A stretch of 64,000 bases of DNA from Stagonosporopsis chrysanthemi. Taxonomy: Eukaryota > Ascomycota > Dothideomycetes > Pleosporales > Didymellaceae. This document shows, piece after piece, positions 55,964 to 64,000 of the stretch. The translations under genes were made by a program, and so were the position numbers. The notes under the pieces were generated by a model. That model saw nothing but the letters and a program-made list of their open reading frames with translations, did not search any database and had not been told where the DNA came from. The stretch lies in contig JAFISE010000040.1 in NCBI GenBank assembly GCA_022560025.1, forward strand, positions 62,001-126,000, written 5' to 3'. Within the stretch, counting starts at the first letter, position 1; each line of letters starts with the position of its first letter.

Positions 55964-55972
55964 TTATCTGAT
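55964..55972 (-). promoter_or_regulatory. SreA-type GATA site ATCAGATAA, proximal
   Basis: TTATCTGAT on the plus strand reads ATCAGATAA towards the siderophore transporter, 85 bases before its ATG. It matches the published consensus ATCWGATAA of fungal iron-repressing GATA factors (SreA, Urbs1). Confidence 0.65.
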
Positions 55973-56193
55973 CGACCCAGCGTGCACTCAGCCGTTCACG
56001 GCCGGTAGGCGCTACGCTCAGCTCGGCTAGGTCTGGCTAGCCAAGAACAGTGGTCGCATGGCGGGAGCCACCATCGCCAGTAACTCCAGGCTCGGGTGCT
56101 GTGTGACGATGTGCGACTGGATCCTGGGGGCCTTGTTACCGCGCTGTCGGTCCTCCCGTTGCGGTCGCCTCTCAGCTTGGTGCGAAAAACTCG

Positions 56194-56202
56194 ATCTGAT
56201 AA
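56194..56202 (+). promoter_or_regulatory. SreA-type GATA site ATCTGATAA, distal
   Basis: A second perfect match to ATCWGATAA, 315 bases upstream of the same ATG. A CCAAT box on the minus strand lies at 56222-56218, but no GAT follows it at the 11-12 base distance described for HapX, so only the SreA part is suggested. Confidence 0.6.
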
Positions 56203-57632
56203 AGCCATGATGGTGGTATTGGCGGAGGCTTGGGCGATGTCATCGTCCTTCGGGGTTACCGATGGCAATTAGCTGCCCATAAGCATCAACAAGCTTATGA
56301 CTATGTTTTGGGTACATGCGCAAGGAAGCAGCCCCAGACGACATCCGTTCGTGTAACGTACCCTGCCGTCAGATTGTGGTGTTGCACAAGGCGAGTGCGA
56401 AGAAGGTAAGTTCAAAGCTGAAAGCGGGTCGTCGACACATTCCTGGGGCACCAAACGATCCGCCAAACCACTTATATAAGAACTCCCAGCACCAGAACAA
56501 TCATGCACACGGAACGACAATCGAATCGATCGAGCATGCCAGACCGTACATCACGGAATTACGACCGCGCAGCGCTACCAGGAGAGCATGATTCATCACA
56601 ACTACTAAATGGAACAAAGGATTAACTTTATGGACGTACGATGCAGAATGCATGGTATGTCCTCTCGGGATTGATTCCCATCCGTCACACATCCGCGTCG
56701 GTATTACGCTTCAGAACACCGCCAAGCAAGTACTTGCACCTGTCAAAGTATATGACAGCTCTCACAAACCTCTTACAGATCAGGCGTGCCGAAAGCTCTT
56801 GTCTTACATGGCACCTCAAGTTCAGCTTTTTGATGTGTTCTGCTTTTGGGAGATCACGCGATATGTCAGCATCGTGTCGAAGTACAGCCTCTGTGTCTTC
56901 GAAGCAACGCTCGACAAGGGTTGAACCGTGTCTGGGGCCTTTGTAGTTCACCGAGAAGACTCAGCTCATCGACAAGATCCGGTACGACAGTTGGAGTTGT
57001 TCCAGGGCCTTCCTACTGGTCCAAGCACCCTTATGGTTCAGAGAGGGGTTAGCTTGCAGAGGCGGGACACATATGCGCGACTCTAATCGTGTAAGTCTAA
57101 TTGCGTTTGCTGTATGCTATCCCGCCAGAGTCTTCGACACAATGGCCTGTGCTCGTGTGATTCGATACAATCTATACCGATCCATCCCGTGTGCACAGTC
57201 GAAGTACCGGTTAGACAGTATTTCGGGAGGAGTGTGACAGGAGAGCGTCATATATAGATTAGGACATATGCAGTGAGCTGCCCATGTGGTGACGGGCGGC
57301 CAGATAGGCTTGCATTGGACTAGTGCGCCATAAGAGGATGGTAGATTTGTCATATTACCTGCTCTTCGTCGACTGATACATACCTTGCGAGGTATTGCGC
57401 CGTGATTATGTTACGAACGATAGCGATTCGTTGCCCAGAGGTGGACTGCGCCTACCGTAAAGATTTTGCCGCAACTTTGACTTGCGTATTCAATTTGCCA
57501 TCGAATATGAACGATTTAATTCATCAATGAGAGTGCTGTACTGTTCGACACAGCTTTTGTGATGCACAACGCCTATAACGCCGTTCCATGCTCTTTGTCG
57601 AACTCGTTATCCACTTGGTCCAAACCAGCATC

Positions 57633-58397
57633 CTATGCGTTCTGTGTCGCCCTCCACTTCTTCATCCTCTTCTTGATGTCCGCTTCCGTCTGCTGCATAG
57701 GATTGAGTTTCTTATCCCGTGCCATTCTTCCGTAGTCCTCGCCATACTTGTTCGCCAGTCTCTCTAACCACTCTGCTTCCCTCTCGCTCTGTTTTCTGGG
57801 CGCTTTCCTAGCACCGTTCCTGGCGGCCTCTTCAAGCTCACTGATTACCGGGTTTTGCGCCTCATTTTCCCTGCGCTCGGGCACCATGGCGAAACCGTTC
57901 CACTCCACCTCGCCATCACTCTCTTCCAGGTCGTTCAAGGGGTCGTTGAGCGGATTGTACTTCTCCTCCTTCTGGCCTGTTACGCGCAGGATGGCGCCAG
58001 TCTCTGGGTCGCGCTCAACTTCAATCTCTTCGATATCAATAGCTTGCATGGGCTGCTTGGAGACGATGTTTAGACGGTTCGCGGTGCTGTCGGCAGCCAC
58101 ATCGGCGCGCGAGGACTTGGGGTCATTTAAGCCGAGGAGTTTGATTGTCTTCTCTGTGCCACCGGTTGCGTGGTTGAGGCGGGACGTAAGACCCAGACGG
58201 CGGTAATTTTGATTAAGTGTTTCCTTCTGGTTCCTGGAAGTAAGTCAGCAATGTGATGGACCTACAAAGGACTACCCAGGTGCTTACCAGTGCTTTGCGA
58301 TGATGGGGTTACTCAAGACCTTCTTCTTGGAAGGGCCATTCTGGCGCTTCTTCGGGAGCGAAGACTTGTTCTTCTTCTTCTGGAGTTCGCGACCCAT
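57633..58397 (-). CDS. NOP16: Ribosome biogenesis protein Nop16
   Basis: Two exons (58397-58288 and 58233-57633, intron 54 nt) encode 236 residues, matching fungal Nop16. The N-terminus MGRELQKKKNKSSLPKKRQN with the basic KKK and KKR clusters is a nucleolar signal. HWNQKETLNQNYRRLGLTSR follows across the splice site, which splits the Trp codon. The C-terminal block WLERLANKYGEDYGRMARDK then KLNPMQQTEADIKKRMKKW is the family hallmark. Nop16 joins pre-60S particles in the nucleolus. It is divergent from the zinc transporter gene with 219 bases between start codons. Confidence 0.95.
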
Positions 58398-58616
58398 TTC
58401 GTATGATTGTTAGGTATTTAAAGGCCTGTAAAGTGTTGTGGTGTGCACGTCGAGTCGCGATCCTACTCGATCGACGGCTTCCCCAAAAATTTAGTTTGGT
58501 CGCGCTAGGCTATCTTATCTTAGCGCAGTCGCGGCTTCCTCAATTGCGCAGGTGTCCACTCGACCCTGGAGCTCTCAAACCAACACTGGCCGCAATAAAG
58601 CTAGTACGCGTCCATC

Positions 58617-59980
58617 ATGGTGTCGCGTCGCAATCAAACCCTCCTGTCGTTATCGGTTTTCATCGGTGTGCTCGCCTGGAATGTTGCAGCTGCCGCTGTC
58701 AAAGGCGAGACCGGAGGCGTGCCAGTGGGGCAATTGAGTGTACATGAGATTGAGGGGCAATTGCAGGTATGCCTGTCTTCGCACATACGTTGCGGAGGTG
58801 CATTTTGTTGTAGCAGTCAACATCACTCAAGCATCAAAGCACAAGAGAGGACATCGGAGTCGAACATCATGATGTCGCGTGCTCAATCGCAGGCTAACTC
58901 CGCCAGGAATGCCCACTCGTTCAAGCCCTCAATGAACACAAGGTTGCTAGCAACCCTACCACGTCATCCTTGAGCTCCCAAGTCTTTGCTGTGCTCTTCC
59001 CAGGCAGCCCAGCCGTCAACGCACTTCTTGCTACACTCTACATCTCTGGGCCGCCGAACTTCCTCCTCGCACTATGCCCGCCCAACATCGATCCTTCCTC
59101 CCTCTCCGTCATGGTGGCTTTCGCTGTTGGTGGACTGCTTGGTGATACACTGTTCCATCTCTTGCCTGAAATCTTCTTGGGTGAGGATGAGCCTGAGAAC
59201 GTCAAGTTTGTCATGGTCGAGCCCAACAAGAACCTGCTGCTGGGTGTGGCTATCATGGCTGGATTTGTCACATTTGTGGCCATGGACAAGGCGTTGCGAA
59301 TTGCGACAGGCGGTCAAGGCGGCCACGATCATTCCCATGGACACTCTCACGAGAAGGTCGAGTCCACGGCTAAATCTAGCGGTGTTGATTCGAAAAAGTC
59401 TAAGGACGGCGTGCGTTCTCGCAAGCCCACTGCCAACGAGTCTGTTATTGCAACTGAGAAGGAGAAGGAAATCAATGCTTCCGTCAAGCTGGGCGGTTAC
59501 CTTAACCTAATCGCCGACTTCACGCACAACATTACTGATGGCCTCGCACTTAGTTCGTCTTTCTACGCATCTCCCACCATCGGCGCGACCACCACTGTCG
59601 CCGTGTTCTTCCATGAAATCCCTCACGAGGTCGGTGACTTTGCTCTACTCATCCAGTCAGGTTTCAGCAAGCGAGCTGCGATGGGCGCCCAATTCGTTAC
59701 GGCTGCGGGCGCTTTCCTTGGGACTTGCATCGGCATCGCGGTACAGGAGTTTGGCGGTAGCTCAGCCACAGTCGATGCACACGGCGCTGGTCTTTGGGGA
59801 ACCAGTCTGCAGTGGGGTGACATGCTGTTGCCGTTCACGGCGGGCACGTTCTTGTACGTCGGCACAGTGGCAGTTATCCCTGAGCTGCTAGAGACAGGAC
59901 CAAACAAGAGCGAAGAGTTGAAGAAAACGTTCACCCAGTTCGCCGCCATGTTCTTGGGTGCAGGTATAATGCTTGCGTAG
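58617..59980 (+). CDS. ZIP zinc transporter, ZIP7/KE4 (Yke4) type
   Basis: Two exons (58617-58766 and 58907-59980, intron 140 nt, long for this window) encode 407 residues. The N-terminus has a signal peptide (LLSLSVFIGVLAWNVAAAAV), as in ER/Golgi members. Helices include VMVAFAVGGLLGDTLFHLLP with the LIV-1 type HLLPE, then KNLLLGVAIMAGFVTFVAMD. A His-rich cytosolic loop HDHSHGHSHE follows. The paired motifs for metal transport are DFTHNITDGLALSSSF and FFHEIPHEVGDFALLIQSG, the latter the HEXPHEXGD signature of ZIP7/KE4. The protein should move Zn2+ from the ER or Golgi lumen to the cytosol. Confidence 0.93.
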
Positions 59981-61252
59981 GTTGCTCCGCTGCACACGCG
60001 TGTATCATGATACTAACACATACATAGTATCTCTTGGTCCTGATTTCGTGATCAGCAGCAAAGCTGATATTTCCTTCCTCTTTGGAGACGAATCTCGACG
60101 CCAAATGTCACACACGGCGCAGATATTACCACATCACCATTCCCCGATCGTTAAAATTACTTGCATCAGGGAAAGGAGTAGCATAGATCTAGACAGATTA
60201 GTACAAGTGGGTACTGGCGCCTACGACACACAAACGCCTTGTCAATTTCAACTTTCAAGCCGTATCATCACGATGCGTACACAACCACATTTTGTATGGT
60301 GCGAAACACTCTCCAGATGTGGCTAGGCTTTCAAACCTCTCAGCTTTTGCGATGTATTGCAAAGAAGAGTCGCAGGGTTTGTGCATTATACGAGCCTCCA
60401 GCTTACAGCATCCACCCAATTTCGCAGTAGTCGCATTGTTCTTCTGCGAATTGTGCAGACTAGTCTCGGCGCATTCTATTACATCGCAAGACCGAGGTGC
60501 GCACAGAGACTTCGGTACTGGTGTTGCGCCTGAGTCGCCATATAAGCCCGCGAATAGCAACCGATCACCCTGCACCAACCTCTCAGAGCACCTTGCAACG
60601 GACTCACGCCTCAAAACCTTTGATGACGGGCTGTGCACGCCTTTGCCAAGTCATCACTATTTTGAGACAGTAGCGCTCGAGCCTCGCACCTTGCATCAAT
60701 AACGGGCAAGTGTCAACGGCCCGACAAGAAGGTTTACAGACGTTTCCGTGTGTCAAAACTGCAGTCAGACGGCAAAGCAACTAACTATTCGATGACACTT
60801 GTCGAGTGACTACAGAGGCTTTAGATTTTGGCAACAGAACCCGGGAATTTAACAGCGCTTTGTCAACAGAGAGCTTTGGTCGCAGAGCTGCTGCTTCACA
60901 GTGCAAGCCACAGCTCGGGGTGGTGCTAGCGCTGCCGCATTACCGTACCCATGGCATGCTTAGCTGCGCTGACCGGTGCGCAGGCTCATATCCACAGTGA
61001 ACCCCGAAGTGGTTCTCACGATACTTGATCATCGCGTGTGCCCCCGACTTCACTCTATAAATTGTCGCACATCCTTTCCAGCATAGGTTGTGGTATCATC
61101 CAGCACCTGAACCTTGACCTGCAGCTCAGCCGCACCAGCTACACTGGACCTCAGCATTCTTAAACCATACTTCCCCGCATCCGGACCAACTGTCGCTGTA
61201 GCACTTCCGCCATCAGCAACCACTGTAATTTCAAGCACGACCGCAGACAGAA
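59981..61252. other. Intergenic region, about 1.3 kb
   Basis: Downstream of the zinc transporter. Frames of about 117-136 codons (59973-60326 plus, 60292-60702 plus, 60255-60638 minus) overlap each other and have no motif. The right end contains the TATA box of the next gene. Confidence 0.35.
61056..61061 (+). promoter_or_regulatory. TATA box before the membrane-anchored Cys-rich ORF
   Basis: TATAAA occurs 192 bases before the ATG at 61253 in the context CTCTATAAATTG. Confidence 0.4.
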
Positions 61253-61630
61253 ATGTTCAAGGCCGAGATGTACACATCAATTCGACCGTGTCGTACTCAA
61301 TCACGCCTACGGTCGATCCTCGTCATCTTACTCTTCGTCCTTTGCGTCCCGATCTTTTTGTACCAGCTTGTACCTGCATTCACACAATCGACGGACAGGC
61401 TGGTTGATAAGATCTTCGCTCATTTCGGAGAAAGTTCATGTACAGCAGAGATTGGAGACGGACAATGTTGTGCTCTCTTCATGAAGGCAACTCCATGCGT
61501 CGAAGAATGCAGGAAGCAGTTCATTGATCGAGAAACATTTACGGTAACGCTCGAGTACGATGACTGCGCCGATACATGTCTGCATGAATGGTTGGGCTGC
61601 AATGGCGTCCACGGCGAATACACCAAATGA
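61253..61630 (+). CDS. Small membrane-anchored cysteine-rich protein with twin CX3C
   Basis: One exon of 125 residues. The first about 20 residues are basic, then a hydrophobic segment near 21-38 (SILVILLFVLCVPIFLYQLV) forms a signal anchor or an uncleaved signal peptide. The outer part has eight cysteines (near residues 63 to 117). They include two CX3C motifs, CVEEC and CADTC, separated by 18 residues, preceded by SCTAEIGDGQCC and followed by LGC. An alternative start is Met 6. No known family is recognised. Twin CX3C resembles small Tim proteins in pattern, but the signal anchor and spacing argue against that. A secreted or cell-surface role is more likely. The next frame overlaps its end. 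Confidence 0.5.
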   Translation: MFKAEMYTSIRPCRTQSRLRSILVILLFVLCVPIFLYQLVPAFTQSTDRLVDKIFAHFGESSCTAEIGDGQCCALFMKATPCVEECRKQFIDRETFTVTLEYDDCADTCLHEWLGCNGVHGEYTK

Positions 61631-62036
61631 GGCGACACCTACAATGAACGACAGAGACTTCAATCAAGAATCGAACCACTACTCGGAGAAACGACCTCTC
61701 GTTTCGACATCATCATGGCTGGTGTTGAGGCGCAACACAACGCCAAGCACTAAGACGGTAGTCGGCCGGCTAGCACGGAAGGACCCCAAGCTGTGCGTGC
61801 ATGTAGAGTCAGCATGGCAATCTGACTGCGATGCAATCGGAGGCGGGCGGGAGTATGTCGCGTTGGCAGCCGACATTGCCTCCGGCGAGCCGAGTACGGT
61901 GGATCGGGACGCCTACCTAAATGTGGAGAAGATATGGAAGGAAGGATATTTCAAGAAATTGACTGTCAGTGCGTCAGCACATCATGGGAAAGGGGAGCTC
62001 GCACGAGGCATTTGGCCAGAGCAACGGACGACTTGA
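61602..62036 (+). CDS. Doubtful ORF overlapping the end of the previous gene
   Basis: In the frame open from 61560, the ATG at 61602 overlaps the last 29 bases of the preceding ORF in another phase and gives about 144 residues. Parts look protein-like (WLVLRRNTTPSTKTVVGRLA, then EYVALAADIASGEPSTVDRD). No family is recognised. It may belong to the previous transcript through unrecognised splicing, be a separate gene, or be chance. Confidence 0.25.
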   Translation: MASTANTPNEATPTMNDRDFNQESNHYSEKRPLVSTSSWLVLRRNTTPSTKTVVGRLARKDPKLCVHVESAWQSDCDAIGGGREYVALAADIASGEPSTVDRDAYLNVEKIWKEGYFKKLTVSASAHHGKGELARGIWPEQRTT

Positions 62037-63622
62037 AAGGAGATTGATGGAGATGAAAAGGAGAAGACAGCCGTGCTCTTGCGGGTCGATACACTGAGCG
62101 ACGAAGATCATGATTGACGACAAAGTTAGACTGCAAAACCATATACGGCTGACACGGTCAAGACACATTTTATTATCCATCTTGTAGTTCAACGCCGTTA
62201 GAAAGAGGGGAATGTCCTCCGCATGACAAGTCGCGATTCTCATATGTGACGTCACGCGAAAGGTTTACTAAACATTAACGTTCTGAATCGTTGGTTACAA
62301 TAACCCACAACTTTCAAGCCTGTGCTCGCCTTTTGGCTAGCGGAGTACAACTAATTTATCTCTCTTTACAAGCCAGTGTGAAGAAGTGTCTGCTCGCCGT
62401 TTTTATATGACCACTTCGCAAATTATGGCTCCGGAGCTTTCCAGTTGAGCAGAAAGTTTTCGCAACCAACGATCCATTATTGTGCTCTAAAATACACAGT
62501 GAAAGAGGACAGACCAAGAGCAACATCGCCAGCCAAGTAGGAGTAGATCCTCCTGTCTTGACACAGGGCTAAGACCAGTGGCCTATTGCCCCTCCCTTTT
62601 ACTTACAATAGTGCCACACGGCGACTACCCAAAATGTGCAAAGTGCGCCGCCGCAAGTCCACCACAACCAAAAAGCAAAAAGAAACAGAGCACACAGCAA
62701 GAAAAGGAACACTCGACGCTGCTTTTGGTGGGGTTCAACCAGACTTTGCATCCCGTGCCACAGATGTGAAGGGCGCTGAAAACCGTGTGCTCAAGAATAC
62801 TCAGACAAATGCTTATTGGCGAGCATCCCGCCTGTATGTTCAGAACGAATTTTTTGTCTTACCGGCGGTTCTGTCACAATCCGAACGCTCGTCGGAGAGA
62901 AGACGGGCGGAGGCGGGCCGCCAAGTGGTGTTCTGATCAACCTAAATTGATGAGTATACTGTGACTTGGTAGATAGATAGCCTGCGTTGAGGGTGGCTGC
63001 GAATGGAGATACTGCTGTTGTGGCTAGGTTTCCAGTAACCGTACACACGATTTGGGTATTGGGTGTTGGTGGGTGAAAGTATGGGTTGCGCAGAGTTGAG
63101 GCCGTTGAACAGCGATAGCGAGAAGATATGCTGTTTATGAAGCCGTATTGGGTAATACACTGAGTATTGGGCTGGTCTACGTCTCGATCTTGTGTTGCTT
63201 TTGCAGTAAGTACGAGGATGTTGTGTCTTCACCATGTGATGTAAGTACCGTCTGACACTGGACTTAATTGATGTCTACATCTTTAACAGAAAGGCGTTCT
63301 CACATATTGTGCAGAGGAAGAATTGTCTTGGAGTTGTGTGTCAGCAACTGGTGAGAAGGCAGCTTTGTGGCTGAAGTGTCGAGGAGCATATGTACATACA
63401 ATGTGGGTGTAGAACGCATTACTAATGAATTCGCACACTGCGTTGAGAGCAGAAAGCACCTGGAAGCTGTGATGAGGTTATTTATGTGACATAAAATACG
63501 CATGGTAAGTAACAGCTCGTGCTCTATTGATATATCAACTCATTGTTGTGTTGCTTCGTTGCCATCATATCATCATAACATCATTTCCTTGATCTCTCCA
63601 CCACAACAATAACCAAGAACAA
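62037..63622. other. Intergenic region, about 1.6 kb
   Basis: AT-richer DNA with no supported gene. A 116-codon frame at 62586-62936 is Lys/Arg-rich and unrecognised. A GCCTTTTGGCTAG motif near 62330 resembles the first bases of U2 snRNA but the rest does not follow. Confidence 0.35.
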
Positions 63623-64000
63623 TCAATCTTCACTAACCCTCTCATAACTTCCTCTCCCCACGATCTCCTTATCAGCCATGGCCCTCGCGTCCTCCCTCCC
63701 CTTCTCCATATCCAGCCGCCACAGCAGCGGTGCGGGCAACACCACCAGGACCGCCAAAAAGATGAACGCGGGGCGGATACTACCCGCATGGTCGACGATC
63801 CAACCCACAAGCGCAGGTCCAAACGCACTGCTCCCCTTGTCTGTAACAGCATACAACGCGAAGAACGCCGCCTCGCTACCCTCAGGAATGAGCGGCGCAT
63901 AAACAGACCGCGCGTACGAACTAATTCCGCCCATGACGATGCCGTGGATAACGGCGACAGGATAAATTTCCCATGCCTGCTGCAGCCCGATGAAGCCGAG
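63623..64000 (-). CDS. Atg22-like MFS protein, C-terminal part (cut by window edge)
   Basis: The minus-strand frame enters from the right edge and ends at 63623; 125 codons are visible. GIVMGGISSYARSVYAPLIP followed by GSEAAFFALYAVTDKGSSAF is the conserved late segment of Atg22 family proteins, with the last helices PAFIFLAVLVVLPAPLLWRL and the end MEKGREDARAM. Atg22 exports amino acids from the vacuole after autophagic breakdown. Fungi carry several paralogs, so the exact member cannot be named without the missing N-terminal part. Confidence 0.85.
   Translation of the reverse strand, partial: LGFIGLQQAWEIYPVAVIHGIVMGGISSYARSVYAPLIPEGSEAAFFALYAVTDKGSSAFGPALVGWIVDHAGSIRPAFIFLAVLVVLPAPLLWRLDMEKGREDARAMADKEIVGRGSYERVSED

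Larger units (their letters stand above)
55880..57632. other. Intergenic region upstream of the siderophore transporter
   Basis: About 1.75 kb. The left 350 bases are the presumed transporter promoter. The rest has only short overlapping frames (for example 56641-56946 plus, 56685-56951 minus) with no recognisable product; 57.1-57.6 kb is the 3' flank of NOP16. Confidence 0.4.

Noticed and set aside
56194..56222. HapX/CCAAT composite element beside the distal GATA site
   Set aside because: A CCAAT box is present on the minus strand, but no GAT lies 11-12 bases downstream as the described composite needs.
62320..62385. U2 snRNA-like 5' motif (GCCTTTTGGCTAG)
   Set aside because: The following branch-site recognition sequence and Sm site of U2 are not present; similarity is limited to about 13 bases.
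1..64000. CRISPR arrays, bacterial operons, rRNA genes or complete transposons
   Set aside because: None seen: spliced eukaryotic genes throughout, no regularly spaced long repeats, no transposase or reverse-transcriptase motifs in any frame.

Overview
The window is nuclear DNA of a filamentous ascomycete (Pezizomycotina). Most genes carry introns of about 45-85 nt with GTRNGT-like donors and CT(A/G)AC-type branch sites. The gene set includes a Ste2-class pheromone receptor, an NsdD-type GATA factor, a fungal SREBP, a siderophore transporter, Tom22/Tom40 and Pfa3. A Dothideomycete is my best guess from the look of the proteins, but that is inference. I rebuilt about 24 spliced or single-exon genes by hand; in each, the exon lengths and phases add up to an open frame.

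Layout. 1-14 kb: partial secreted GH78-like rhamnosidase; PFK2/FBPase2 whose bisphosphatase half lacks its catalytic His; convergent TOM40 and TOM22; a Ure2p-type GST; secreted GH27 alpha-galactosidase with a CBM35-like tail; an MFS transporter broken by a one-base frameshift; an alpha/beta hydrolase. 14-20.6 kb: intron-containing tRNA-Asn, a tandem-BRCT protein, the STE2 receptor, and a MetE C-domain-like protein. 20.6-28.1 kb: 7.5 kb with no gene I can support, ending in a GC-rich stretch that looks like the long leader of the NsdD gene (28.1-29.9 kb). 32-51 kb: dense housekeeping and regulatory block with glutamate-cysteine ligase (7 exons), SREBP, DHHC palmitoyltransferase, GT25 glycosyltransferase, DUF676 lipase, Rex3 exonuclease, KEOPS subunit Pcc1 and a small mitochondrial protein. 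51-56 kb: sparse accessory-like segment with a 90-residue secreted 10-cysteine protein and a siderophore transporter preceded by two perfect ATCWGATAA sites. 57-64 kb: Nop16, a ZIP7/KE4-type zinc transporter, a small membrane-anchored cysteine-rich protein, and the 3' end of an Atg22-like gene.

Functional themes. Two TOM complex core subunits are neighbours. Sexual-development functions (pheromone receptor, NsdD) lie 10 kb apart. Metal and redox homeostasis is represented by GCS, a siderophore transporter and a ZIP transporter. The items most worth following are the cysteine-rich secreted protein, the iron-type GATA sites, the AACAATAG cluster before STE2, the kinase-only PFK2, and heptanucleotide repeats in or near the leaders of three unrelated genes.
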